Shown: positions 1 through 9,879, counted from the first letter of the stretch. The stretch is 13,536 nt of DNA from Euperipatoides rowelli (GCA_003024985.2 PXIH01S0014545.1); one strand, 5' to 3'. The notes: generated by a model from the letters alone, not told the origin. Numbers and translations: made by a program.

Positions 1-90
1 CCAGATGGGCCCCTGACATTATTTTTTACACGCCCGGACTAATTTTTTAGGTGCCCCGGGCCCCTCGGACATAGGATTTTTCGAGCACTG
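1..90. mobile_element. Terminal fragment of an hAT-like DNA transposon
   Basis: Read on the minus strand from base 90 inward, the sequence begins CAGTGCTCGAAAAATCC. This has the CAG(T/G)G start typical of hAT terminal inverted repeats and closely resembles both ends of the complete element at 6090-6939. The interior holds several GGGCCC/GCCCGG-type words within 80 bp, unlike the surrounding AT-rich DNA; such subterminal clusters are common in hAT elements. The bases just outside (91-98, TAATAATA) would be the 8-bp target duplication, but the other copy lies off the window, so the insertion cannot be proven here. No transposase sequence is visible. Confidence 0.6.
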
Positions 91-105
91 TAATAATAAT
101 AATAA
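91..105. repeat. (TAA)5 microsatellite
   Basis: Five perfect TAA units directly abut the hAT-like end, so the first eight bases may also be that element's target site. Confidence 0.85.
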
Positions 106-2063
106 CCTGGGCGATTTTCGATTTAAATTTTCTATTTCTGGCAAAAAATCTGAAATTGAATTAAACTAGTGATCAATTTTTTCCAATGAGATGAACCACA
201 AATCTTTTAAAAAGTACCTATATATTCCGATGTTATTGCAATTTTGTAAATCTTTTACTAAATTAGTAATAATATTTGCGAAATAATTTTTGAATTAGCT
301 TCTGGTCAATTTGTCGAATATTTTAAAAGTATCTTATGTGTACCGGCTTTGTTTGCAAGATGACTTACAAGAGTGTGCCTAACAAACTTCATATCTCTAT
401 TTCTCTAAAAACAATCAACGGCATATGACTGCATATTCAACACAATGCATCGGTGTGTGATTTTCTCTTTGCACCTCACATTTGATGACCATGCAAAAAA
501 ACAAAACAAACAAACAATAAAGCTAGAAATAAACTTAATGTTTTAAAACATTGCCATAGTCTAATATCATATGTAAATTAAAACTTGTTGATCTAGACAG
601 TTCTAGTTAGCCTACATTGTTATTTATTTCTATTTTTTTGTCTTTCATGAGGATTGAAGAACAGCTTTGCAGCGAGTGAGAACTTAAGCTTAGTACAAGT
701 TACTTCTAAAATAATGTGACAATTGTTCACATGTAAAATGTAATAGGTCTCCTTTAATATAGCGGTTTTGCAGCTAAAGGCTACACATGGCAACACCATA
801 TTTCTAAAAATTAAACTGTCCAATCATACTTCAAATAGATAGAATTAATTAAATCACTAGTATCTATAACTAAACTAAATAGATTAATTATTGTAACAAT
901 AGATTAACATTTGTATGCTACCTTGTATTATTTCCATTTTAAGTAATTTATTTCATCTCTTATCTGTAATAACATAGATCATCTGTTGTGTGAAGTGTCA
1001 ACTAAATTGGAAAAAAGAAATAACTAAAGTAACAGGTAGATCACAGCCACAATTCTGATCGTAGGTTTTGTATGCCCAAGTTTCCCAAAATCATGTGATA
1101 TCCAGGGAGTCTATCTTTACTTCACAATAAAGACATCATACTCCACTACTATTATTTCTGATCTAAGGTGTTACAAGTCAATATTTTATGTTAACTTGTA
1201 AATTAAACAGAGAAGTAATGTGCAAACTGGAGTGAAAAAAATCTAAATGGAAGACACATTTCCAAATCAAAGGCTAAATTTATATTACAAACTAAATTAC
1301 CTATCTATGAATATAGGCTGATTTGAATGATATAAATTATCTTGTTGGTTAACCCCTATTCTTCACCCAAACCAATATTGTCAAAAGAAGCTATTATATG
1401 CATTATGGTACCCGAATAGGCTAATGTATATTTTTTTAGGCTTATACATTGTGTATATTCTTAAGATCTAATATTTTAGGGAAAAATTCTTAAACGATTA
1501 TTTTTTTAATTTACTTTTTTGTTCCACAATTAGGCATATTTGCTTTTAATAAAATTAGTTTCACCTAGTTTGATTAGTTTCATTTGTAAATGAGATTTGA
1601 CTCATCAATTATTACTGGTATAAAGGCAGATCGATTTAGTCTGCAACATTGGTTGGCCATAAGAATTTCTTTTAAAAATTACTAATTAGTTGATATTAAA
1701 TAATTATTGAATTTAATTAGGCATAGCGTACAGTTTATGAACTGTAATACGGTAATTTTAATTCATCTTACAATTAGTCAGATTTAGCTCAAATAAAAGT
1801 TTAATACACCCAGAGGAATTAAGAGATTTATTACTCTCTATTTAGATTGAGTTAGTGATTCAGATGTTTTTTTTTTTCCCAGCTTATTTTCTGTTATATG
1901 AAGAAAATGGCCGTTTCAAGTTATAGCTACAAATTCTGTAATTATTTCAATCAGAACTAAATTTGTACATTTATATAGAACATAACTATCTATGTAGACC
2001 TATTTAAATACAAAATTGGCTCATTTTTCTTTATCTTGCAATAAGTTAAGTGTGACTGAATGA
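106..2063. other. AT-rich DNA, no recognisable gene or element
   Basis: This stretch is very AT-rich, with short A and T runs and stop codons in all frames. I found no conserved protein motif, paired inverted ends or tandem array. A 67-codon minus-strand frame at 620-823 has no recognisable motif and looks like chance. Confidence 0.6.
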
Positions 2064-2174
2064 GGGATGATAAGCTTCAAAGCTTTTACACCCTAAAAAT
2101 ACACTATATAAAGAACAAAAACACATCCATTTTAGATCATAAAAACAAACAAAAACAAATAAACCCTACAAACA

Positions 2175-2530
2175 CTAAATTAATTCCATAAATTCCGAAT
2201 TGGCGGGAAGGCAATTATTAAATAGATCCTTAAACTGGTCCAGAGAAATTACATTTACAACTGAAGATGGTAACTGATTCCAAAAAGGGACAAACAAGTC
2301 TGTTTTTAATAAAGCAAAATTTTTTTTTTTTTTAGAGAGATTTCACTTTCTAATCGAAAATCATGGCCTCTCAAAATAAAAGAGTGAGACAAATCAAATA
2401 AAGTCTATATTATATATTCCGCAATTAACTAAAAATATGGTCAGAGCTTAGATGACGCTGGGATGGATTGAAAATACCAAAAGGAAATAGAAGACTCAAT
2501 CTAATCCTATAAGGATATCTAAAAAAAAAA
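2175..2530 (-). pseudogene. CR1/L2-like LINE reverse transcriptase, C-terminal remnant
   Basis: On the minus strand this reads as the last part of a LINE ORF2 protein. Three blocks in order fit the family: a degraded RL.LLFPFGIF..SQRHLSSD stretch (about 2503-2432), resembling the LP..E.RR.RGDLI region; FDLSHSFILRGHDFRLE (2398 downward), matching the usual RGH...L motif; and VPFWNQLPSSVVN followed by SLDQFKDLF, matching the WN.LP..VV...S...FK..L signature, with WNQLP at 2268-2282. The final block ends at a stop at 2175-2177. The RGH and WN.LP blocks are in different frames, shifted across an A/T homopolymer at 2320-2333, and another stop lies upstream, so the copy is dead. It is 5'-truncated, as LINEs usually are. 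A plausible 3' UTR continues to about 2064. The clade assignment is from motif memory, not a search. Confidence 0.72.
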
Positions 2531-3044
2531 AATTATCTTTTTTGTTAAGGGACTGAAGAATCTATCTAAACGATTACGTTTATTTTTAATATTTCAAGGT
2601 TTGTGCTGAAAAAAACAAAAACGTATGTAGGTTACTGTTTAAACCTAATAATTAAATATAGATTTAGGGCTATTACTATAAGAAATGAAACTTTTTGAAT
2701 TTGCTGCTAAATTATTAGGATTCATCATCCCTCCTAACATTCAATGTTTGATTTGCTATGGTGAACTGTAGTAGCTGTCAGTCATCTAGTCCAGAACTAG
2801 CCAAATAATATTTTTTAAAAATTGTTCTGGAAATTAAAAAAAAAAAATGTTTTACAAATGGTCCAGTTTAAATCATTTATTTAATCAAGTTTAAGCTATA
2901 TACAGTAACAATAAATATTCTTCTACAACTGATATTGATTTTACAAATTGACCCCCCCCCCCCACCCCAAACATTGCAAATCATATCTTCAAACAATATA
3001 ACAAAAAAATAATGCTCCAAAACTGGTAACAAAAACAATCCACC
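2531..3044. other. AT-rich DNA with a C-rich tract
   Basis: No gene is visible. A run of 12 C, one A and four C lies at 2952-2968, the only GC-rich spot here. The LINE on the left may extend a little into this stretch, but no protein similarity is readable. Confidence 0.55.
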
Positions 3045-3070
3045 TTAAAGGTATACTATCACCAAAAATT
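3045..3070. repeat. Left member of a TTAA-flanked inverted pair
   Basis: TTAA (3045-3048) is followed by AGGTATACTATCACCAAAAA. The same sequence, with one difference in 20 bases, occurs in reverse complement ending at 5415, also against TTAA. That is the form expected for two ends of a transposon using TTAA target sites, or of two separate related elements. No transposase is visible between them, so the superfamily cannot be assigned. Confidence 0.5.
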
Positions 3071-5389
3071 TTATTACTGCATATCGAAAGGGTATTCATA
3101 TAATTCAAGAATTTCTAATTTTTATTTAAATTTAATGTTCCCTTAATTTTATATTAATTTTTAAAAAATGTGTTGATGGTACACACATACACAAACACAC
3201 AAAAAAAAATACAATACGCAAAACTGATAACAACAAGTTAATGTCACATTACAACATTTTTAACTTTAACCTAGTGCAATTCTAAGGTAAAAATAATATA
3301 GCTACAAACTTTTATAAATTAATTTTTTTTTTTTTAAAGTTTACTTTCTCCATTTTTTCGTTAATTACATGGAAAGCCGAGAGAAAGCCATAGAGACAAA
3401 TCCCTAACAAGATAAAGAACAAAATCATTCAAGAACAAGAGAAGAAAAACCAAATCTATTTGTTAAATGTTTGTTTACTTGTCCAGTTATATATATATAT
3501 ATATAGCCTACCGTGTATTTTGTTATGCCATGTGATGTTCTGTACAGGCTCTGTGCAGCTGGGTGCGAGCCATAGTGTGATGTCCTTAAACTGGTTGGTA
3601 TACTGTAGGCCTATAGCCCATAATATCGCGTGGCCGGCAGTATTTCTGACCGATACGATAATATAATACTTAAAATGTCATATTCTGATGATGAGAAAGG
3701 TGTAGAACCATGTTTATATTAAATCTGGTCGCATACAGTTGACAAGCTCTGAATTAAAATACTGTAGGTATTTTCAACATTTGTTTCTCTGTCACTGTAT
3801 GACCTCTGTATGGCTTGCTGCTGTATATTTCCCCGTATAATTCCAAATACAGATGGCCAATTAATTTGTTTTTAGTACCGTACTGTATACATTTTATTTT
3901 TGTTACTTTCAATAATAAAAAAAGAAGCATACCATACCTCTTCAGTTATTGAATTCAACCACTGTATGCTATTTGATAACTGTTTTTAGACTAGCATGAC
4001 ACCTAAGAGGAAATAAAATTAGTTGTTTTTCATCTCAAAATAAATTAGTGAATTAGTTCATTTTAATTGTAACGATGCTGGTTTGATTTTGTTTAATAAT
4101 AAACATATTTTTTTTTAAAAAATGAAATGCATTTTTTTTAATTGATGAAAAAGTTTTTATAAATATTTATCTTATTTTTTTTTTATTGTTTACCGTCAGT
4201 TTTCTGGTATGACTTTCAAACACTAAACAAATCATCTACCTGACTATAACAATTTGTTTTTAACATTTAAGGTAACAGCCCTCCTGTTTACTCTTTTGTG
4301 GTCCCAATCAGACGATCCTTCAAATGCTCGACTTTTCAATTCCTCACAGACTAGCATAAGCATGATCACTGATCACATTATAATTAATGATCGAATATTT
4401 AAACAAAAAGAATTATGTTAGAATGTACAGATGAAGATGATCGAGTGTAGTTATTAAACAAGATGTAAATGTAGCCTATCATATTTGAAATAAAAATAAC
4501 TTGAACTCCCTTTGGGAGAAACATTAAAAAAAATCTTTCAAAAGTACAATCCGAATGGTCCATGTAAAATTAAACCGTCACATAGACTACTCAAAGAGCT
4601 TGTCTGACTAGAATGCCTTCAATTTCTTTATGGTTTGCCGTGTTATTTTACCATACAGATTGCAAGTTGATTTTTTTTTATGTAGAAACAATTTATTTGC
4701 TTAATGTACCGGCAAAATAAATAAGTTAAGAAAAATTAATAGTTTAACAGCAGTCTATATATTTTGTTTTTGTTGTAAAAGAAGTCGCTTTTAACAATCT
4801 TCAGATTAAACAAATCATTATCTTTCATTTTCAAAAAATTAAATACCGGTACATTTATTTATCAAATACAAATCAAAGAGTAACTTTTAAAAATAAATAA
4901 TTCTAAAATATAGCTTAAGCTTCAAAATAATCAAAACTAGCAGTCAGGAAGGAAATGTTTTGCAAAAGCAAACAAATTATATTTTGTCGAAGTCCATGCC
5001 ACTTGTTTAATATTTTTATGCAATAATTTTTAATTTTAAAATCTTTCGAACATTTGTGGAAGTGGAGATGCTTTTAATTTTGATTATTATTGCATCAAGC
5101 ATCTTACAGGCTTTTTTTTTTTAAGAATACAAAGCAATAAAAATAATGGAAACAGGAGTGTTTATCATAGAGTCCTATAGGGCCAAACAATGTTTTCAAA
5201 TACACAAGGCGTAACATGACATCAGTAACATGTACACAAAAATCTTAAAGCGGAAATGGCTTAGCAGCCATAAAATTGTCCAAAATCAGTACATTGAAAT
5301 TAGAATAACAACTAAATAGTTCATAATAATTAAGTAAAATTTATTTGTATCATTTTTTTTTCTTAATCTGATTTTAAGTATCTAAAGTT
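3071..5389. other. Gene-free stretch between the TTAA-flanked ends
   Basis: There is no transposase or other recognised coding sequence in 2.3 kb. It contains a (TA)9 microsatellite, long A/T runs and a somewhat more GC-rich patch at about 3510-3660. The patch overlaps a 68-codon plus-strand frame (3460-3666) with no recognised domain. A short frame starting MSYSDDEKG at 3675 ends after 15 codons. If the flanking repeats are one element, this is its non-coding interior. Confidence 0.45.
3488..3505. repeat. (TA)9 microsatellite
   Basis: Nine perfect TA units. Confidence 0.9.
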
Positions 5390-5415
5390 GTTTTTTGGTG
5401 TTAGTATACCTTTAA
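5390..5415. repeat. Right member of the TTAA-flanked inverted pair
   Basis: The reverse complement reads TTAA then AGGTATACTAACACCAAAAA, matching the copy at 3045-3070 with a single T-to-A change over 20 bases. Just inside it, about 5225-5300 is less AT-rich than its surroundings and reads like repeat sequence, but I find no second copy in the window. Confidence 0.5.
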
Positions 5416-6042
5416 CATCTTTCTTAGTTCTGTTAGCAAAGTAAACATTAAATTCTCATTCAACATTACACTACACTTGAACCACAATGGCACAGGGAGA
5501 GGGGGGGAGACCATAGATGACTTGAGATACTGTGACTAAAATTATGTTATATACAGTATATGTTTTGAAACATATGTCCATGTTCAAGGACAAAAGTGAT
5601 CAAGGGTTGTGGTATCTAGTTGTAACATAAATGTCACTGACTTGCTTTTTTGCCACATATTTAAATGCATTTGTTTTTAGTTTTTCTGTTTTGCAAGACT
5701 TCATTTAAAGAATTTAAACATGAAATCAAGCCTTTTTTAATCCTAAATAATATTCACACTAATATTAACCAGAAATAATGTTTATTCAGAACCTATTATT
5801 TTATTTAGAAATACCCGTAATATATTTTATTCTAGTCTGAGCATAGTGGGGTCTAGTAGGCTTACTCTCAGATTACACTGTTCATGAATAATGCTGTTTA
5901 GTTGATGCTTGAGGCTATGATTGCAATTTTGAGTTTATAATGCAGTTTATGGTAATTACAGTGGGCCATATACATTTATTTCATATCCCGACTACAGCAA
6001 TGATGTATAACAGTAATAGAACAATCATGAATAGAATGCAGG
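5416..6042. other. AT-rich DNA, probably partly LINE 3' flank
   Basis: No coding sequence is recognised. A G-rich patch lies at 5495-5507. The right end may be the 3' UTR of the minus-strand LINE whose stop codon is at 6043-6045, but the UTR end cannot be located by eye. Confidence 0.5.
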
Positions 6043-6089
6043 TTAAAACATAAAGTTCTTCATATTCCACTCTTCCAGTGGTCTATGAA
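6043..6089 (-). pseudogene. 3' tip of the jockey-like LINE, beyond the hAT insertion
   Basis: If the hAT element and one copy of its 8-bp target duplication are ignored, the minus-strand reading entering from 6940-6990 continues across the junction as PLEEWN and on to a stop at 6043-6045. Related LINE proteins normally end with an A/W-containing stretch shortly after the TMEHLL..CP motif, so the length fits. This stretch and 6948-7600 are one older LINE split by the later insertion. Confidence 0.55.
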
Positions 6090-6939
6090 CAGTGCTAGAA
6101 ATTATAATTTTTTGGTGGTAGCCCACAGGACTACCATTCTTAATGTACCAATAGCCCGGGTGTTTTTGTAGTAGCCCAAATTTTCTGAAAAACAACAATC
6201 CAAATAAGCAGAACATTTTTGCTTATTTTTTTATTTATTATTTTGATACATGCAAAGTTGATACCCTAATAAGTCTACAATAATTCTAATGCAAATATTT
6301 TTTATTGGAAATAAAAATACAATCAATTGCTGGTTTTTGTATTTATTGAATTGTTAAAGTAATCGTGAGTCAAATTTGCCAATAGGCTATAGCCAAATTA
6401 AAATAGACTTCACAGATGTACAGTTAATTTAGACGCTATTTTTATGTGATTTTTCTCTTATTGGAAAATAAAATTAATATTACAGAGTGCAGACTAATGT
6501 AAAACTGCTATATTTTTTAATTTTATTCAAACAATTTTGATGCTACTTTATATAAAATTGCAATAAACCCCACCAGTCTGAAAGTCCACCCAGTCAGAAA
6601 ATAAAAAAAAAATATTTTTTTGATTCATAGAATGCATAAAATAGTAAGTCTGAGATTCAGACACTAGTACTCTAGCATCTGGATCTCAGACCTACTATTG
6701 TTCTTCAATCGATCAAATTTTTTTTTTTTTTTTTGTCAAATGGCTTATATAGAAATTCTGTACAATCCGAACTGAGCTTGAGTCCAGATTAATTTGGACT
6801 AGAAGGGTTTTTACTGTATTTATTTAGTTTACATTTTTTTACCGGTAGCCTGAAGGGCTACCTCTAAACTTGCAAGTTGTAGCCCAACCAATTTATTAGT
6901 AGCCTCAGGCTACCGGGCTACCACTAATTTCGAGCCCTG
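6090..6939. mobile_element. Complete 850-bp non-autonomous hAT element
   Basis: The element is flanked by a perfect 8-bp duplication TCTATGAA (6082-6089 and 6940-6947), the hallmark target size of hAT transposons. The left end starts CAGTGCTAGAAATTA and the right end, reverse complemented, starts CAGGGCTCGAAATTA (13 of 15 identical); both soon run into GTGGTAGCCC. The heptamer GTAGCC(C/T), in either orientation, clusters near the ends: about three copies at 6118-6177 and six at 6845-6921. These are likely subterminal transposase-binding repeats. The interior is AT-rich and has no transposase frame, so it would depend on an autonomous relative. It lies inside a LINE remnant and contains a near-palindrome at 6640-6699. 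Confidence 0.88.
6640..6699. repeat. Near-palindrome built from MITE end sequences
   Basis: Arms 6640-6666 and 6673-6699 are inverted copies (23 of 27 matching, all differences transitions) around the 6-base spacer GTACTC. Each arm matches the terminal repeat of the MITE at 9880-10160, sharing the core ATCTCAGAC(C/T)TAC. The order is right end, TA, six bases, TA, left end, so two MITE ends face outward back to back inside the hAT element. Confidence 0.75.
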
Positions 6940-6947
6940 TCTATGAA

Positions 6948-7600
6948 ACACATGGTGGTGTTGCTGCATTACCTCAAGTCTTGAGGTGTACAAACACCAA
7001 CTGCACTTACCAGAGGACATCAAAGCAAGTGTTCCATTGTCTGGAGCTCACCACATAGGCATCCATTGGTGTATCCCCAATTGTCCATATTCTGCCTGGA
7101 TCTTCCCATATCAATCCATTGAGACTTTTCCATCTCTGCCAGTCTAGATTGAAGCCAGGTGAGAGAGATTCCCCAGTATGATGCCGCCCTTCTCCCCTTA
7201 GATGTTTCTACCACATGTGTTTTTTGGTTGCCTAGGCAGATAATATCAGTGGCTCCACAGTTCAATTAAACTTCTGGCTCTAAGTATCTTATTTACCAAA
7301 TCTTGTTCATGGAATGAGTGTTGAGGGTCCACAATCTGTTTACTCCTTTCACTCATGCTTTGTAGCCTCTACCTCAGATATATTGGAGAAATAACAGAAA
7401 GAGTAATGGAGGTTAACTCAGTAGATTTGAGACATCCTGTTATGTATCGTCAACATATTTCACTTAGGGCAGTATCAATTTTTCCTACATGTCTTGAGCA
7501 AGCCCAAACTGGGCTCGTACACTCCGTAGCCGAGAAACACAAAGAGAGGGATGTAGTACACATTATTTTTGGACTTATCCCCATCTTGATAACATTAGCA
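6948..7600 (-). pseudogene. Jockey-like LINE reverse transcriptase, C-terminal remnant
   Basis: The minus strand carries the C-terminal third of a non-LTR retrotransposon ORF2 protein. In order: SLSLCFSATECTSPVWACSR (from about 7551, with PVW at 7504-7512), then KIDTALSE, RYITGCLKST (7449 downward), KQIVDPQHSFHEQDLVNK (about 7338-7285), and, after a frame change, GRSRQNMDNWGYT and CLCGELQTMEHLL (ending 7023). These match the known S/TPVW..S.H...VDTAL...R.ITGCL..T...L, and GR...N...WGYT...C.CGE.QTMEHLL.CP pattern. Decay is clear: stops at 7450-7452, 7369-7371 and 7020-7022, and at least one frameshift near 7190-7265. The upstream limit near 7600 is where similarity fades. The catalytic YADD region is absent, as in a 5'-truncated LINE. 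Family naming is from motif memory. Confidence 0.8.
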
Positions 7601-7890
7601 TACCCATTATATTCCAAGTTTGAACTTTAACCCTCTCAATATGGCGTATATTAGGGTTCTATCATTCTATCAAGTGCCACTCCTAAAGAGGTGGAATTTG
7701 GATAATTGATCATTCTTTTGCCATTTTTTTTAATCTTTATTGCTCAAGGGTTAGGATGCAGTTGATTCATTCTTTAGTAATGTTCAATGTTTCAAGTTCT
7801 TATGTGAGACTTGATTCTATCTTGCTGATCTTGGAATGTCATCTTCATATATAAAGGACCTCAAATATGTGTTAATGATTATTGTTACTA
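7601..7890. other. Spacer between LINE remnant and mini-Helitron
   Basis: AT-rich sequence without a recognised gene or repeat. The LINE could extend slightly into its left edge. Confidence 0.5.
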
Positions 7891-8245
7891 TCCATTATAA
7901 AAGGCAAGTTTGGTCACTTTGCTCATTAATGAAATCTGTCATGTGCTAGATGTCGCTGTTGATGGGCTTTGAAAACCATTGTTTTCCGTGAAGGTTTTTG
8001 ATTGGTCGGAAGAACCACAAGTCTGGCGTTGAAAGTAATCGTTGGATTGGGTTATTATTGTTCCAATCAGATGGGGATTTTATAAAGGGGGTGTTGGGAA
8101 TTTACTGTGCATGTGTGCTCCCCCCCCCACCCTGGGCCTATTGCACAGCCACCCCTCTCCCCCCTTTTTGTTTTTGAGAACGGGGGGAAATGGGTGAAAT
8201 GGGGAGAAAATAATTCCTGTCATTTTTGACGGATTTTTAAGCTAG
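7891..8245 (+). mobile_element. Non-autonomous Helitron, 355 bp
   Basis: The element begins TCCATTATAAAAGG after an A and ends CTAG before a T, matching the Helitron rule of insertion between A and T with TC at the 5' end and CTRR at the 3' end. A short hairpin at 8217-8232 (six pairs, one G-T, loop TTTT) sits 9 bases before the CTAG, as in Helitron 3' ends. The first and last approximately 45 bases match the shorter copy at 11098-11245, as does an internal AGATGTCGCTGTT. The extra middle holds C-rich then G-rich tracts (8110-8208) and no Rep/helicase coding sequence, so it could move only with help from an autonomous copy. Confidence 0.78.
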
Positions 8246-8696
8246 TATAGAAGTTCTAAGCAACAATACACTCGCCTGTAAAAGACCAGCTCGGCTTTAT
8301 TTAAGTTTCTGATTTTTATAGGTGAAAAACATATACTATTGATAGAATGCTATTAATTAAATTTATATCAAATAGATAGAGTTAATTTATTTACCCCCAA
8401 AAAATTAAAAAATATCATACGACAAACTGAAGTTATACTTCTGTAGTATAAATCTTTGATTTTATATATATTTAGACCATTCTGAATTAAAAAAAAAATA
8501 TGATTGTCCTTGTCAAGGAAAAAAAATAAAAATATTAGGCAAAATTAATTTTTTTATTTTATTTATTTACAAGCTTCTTAATGTGTAAAATAATCATAAT
8601 TTTTTTTATTATTAAATTTGAAGTATTGGTAGTGAAAGGGTTAAACTTCTTTGATTAAAGTTTAAAACTAATTTATTTGGGATTATTTCTATAATA
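8246..8696. other. AT-rich DNA, nothing recognised
   Basis: Very AT-rich with A/T runs. No frame, inverted ends or tandem units stand out. Confidence 0.6.
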
Positions 8697-8704
8697 CTTG
8701 TGTT

Positions 8705-8949
8705 GGCCAGATTCCGTTAACTGCCCACCAATATGGCTGATGATATAAGTTAAAATTATATAAATCGTCGCTCAGCAAAAGAATATTTCCCCTAGGGTTC
8801 AGAGTTATGGTAAGGTTAGGATTGTAGAGAAAATATACTAAAATTGGCGAGAAAAAAATACCGATTCCATATGCTACTACGTTTTAGTTGTCACTCGACT
8901 CTTAATATTAATTAGGCCTATGTTGGTGGGCAGATAACAGAATCTGACC
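8705..8949. mobile_element. 245-bp inverted-repeat element, Merlin- or hAT-like
   Basis: A perfect 8-bp duplication CTTGTGTT flanks the element (8697-8704 and 8950-8957). The two ends are inverted repeats of 32 bp with 27 matches, both starting GG(C/T)CAGATTC and sharing the core CTGCCCACCAA. The left arm is 8705-8736 and the right arm 8918-8949. The interior is about 180 bp with no coding potential. Eight-base duplications occur in hAT, P and Merlin transposons; the GG start fits Merlin ends better than the CAG start of typical hAT, but this is only suggestive. The right duplication abuts a run of 20 T (8956-8975). Confidence 0.82.
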
Positions 8950-8975
8950 CTTGTGTTTTTTTTTTTTTTTTTTTT

Positions 8976-9425
8976 AAGAATTCACTTTTCCGGGATTTTT
9001 GGACTGTCCTTTGACCCTTCCCCTTGTAAATAAAATCTAACTTATGCACTAAGTAAATAGCATGTTTTTCTTAGAATTTCACATTGATTTGCTTTTTCTG
9101 GAATAATAGCTCTAATTCCCAATTTTATGTGCAAGTTATTAAGACAATAGCTAAACTATCTGTTGAACTTTGGAGATATTTTTAAAAGCATTAAAACAAA
9201 TATACAGTAACAATGAATGGAATGACAAATAAAAAGTACAGTAGAGAGTAGATACTGTGATAACAATTAACTTGGTAATTAATTTTATTTTTAATTATAA
9301 ATTTAAATCTTTTAATAAATTAAAACTTAGAGTAGGCCTATATCATTATGGTATTATAAAAAAAATATAAAGGGAAATTAAGAATTTTAAGAATCTAAAT
9401 ATATATTATAGCCTATATATTTTCC
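8976..9425. other. AT-rich DNA, nothing recognised
   Basis: No gene or element is seen. One TAGGCCTA palindrome lies at 9333-9340. Confidence 0.55.
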
Positions 9426-9468
9426 AAAAAAAAAAAAAAAAAAAAAGACAGGGGGGGGGGGGGGGGGG
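9426..9468. repeat. A21 - GACA - G18 homopolymer pair
   Basis: Twenty-one A are followed by GACA and then 18 G. Such an A-run plus G-run may be the tail of an old retroposed or repeat copy. Run lengths are likely polymorphic or imprecisely assembled. Confidence 0.85.
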
Positions 9469-9877
9469 TACGCTGCCTCATCCCTCAATCCACAACTGGC
9501 CCTATATATTTACTTATAGTATTTTTGCAAAACTTTACTTTCCGGACCCGCCAAGATGGACACTAAAGTAAATAGTCCCATATATTTAAATAAAATAAAA
9601 ATAATAGGTACCGTATATAATAGTTTCTAACAAAAAAATAAGTCTCGGAAATATCCTTTCATCAATTTAAGTTGTTCTACTGTATTTGCTGCTCACTTTC
9701 ACCAACCATTGCTACCTGACCCAGAAAAAATATCAAAAATTAGATGCTCTTTTGAAATACTTAAAAAATAATACGTCCAATTCATCAAAAGTATCATCTT
9801 TACCATTTAAGAGAAGTTTGCTATTATTGTCTAGATGGTGCCAAGATAATCGTCTGCAAAGTGACCGCATTTCAAAC
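9469..9877. other. Unassigned stretch with a 64-codon frame
   Basis: A plus-strand frame at 9686-9880 reads KKYQKLDALLKYLKNN and later LLLLSRWCQDNRLQSDRIS. It is preceded by a pyrimidine-rich stretch ending CAG at about 9723, which could act as a splice acceptor. I recognise no domain. The MITE at 9880 supplies its stop codon. It may be a decayed exon or chance. Confidence 0.3.
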
Positions 9878-9879
9878 TA

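Noticed and set aside
3460-3666. 68-codon plus-strand open frame
   Set aside because: Begins in AT-rich DNA, crosses the (TA)9 microsatellite giving a YIYIY run, and shows no domain or conserved motif.
3675-3722. Short frame beginning MSYSDDEKGVEP, like an acidic N-terminus
   Set aside because: Only 15 codons before a stop, with no convincing donor site or downstream exon.
4271-4355. Possible last exon after a pyrimidine-rich stretch and AG (GNSPPVYSFVVP...)
   Set aside because: About 27 codons, no recognisable similarity and no partner exon.
7355-7630. 91-codon plus-strand open frame
   Set aside because: Lies opposite the minus-strand LINE whose conserved motifs are clear; it is an antisense shadow.
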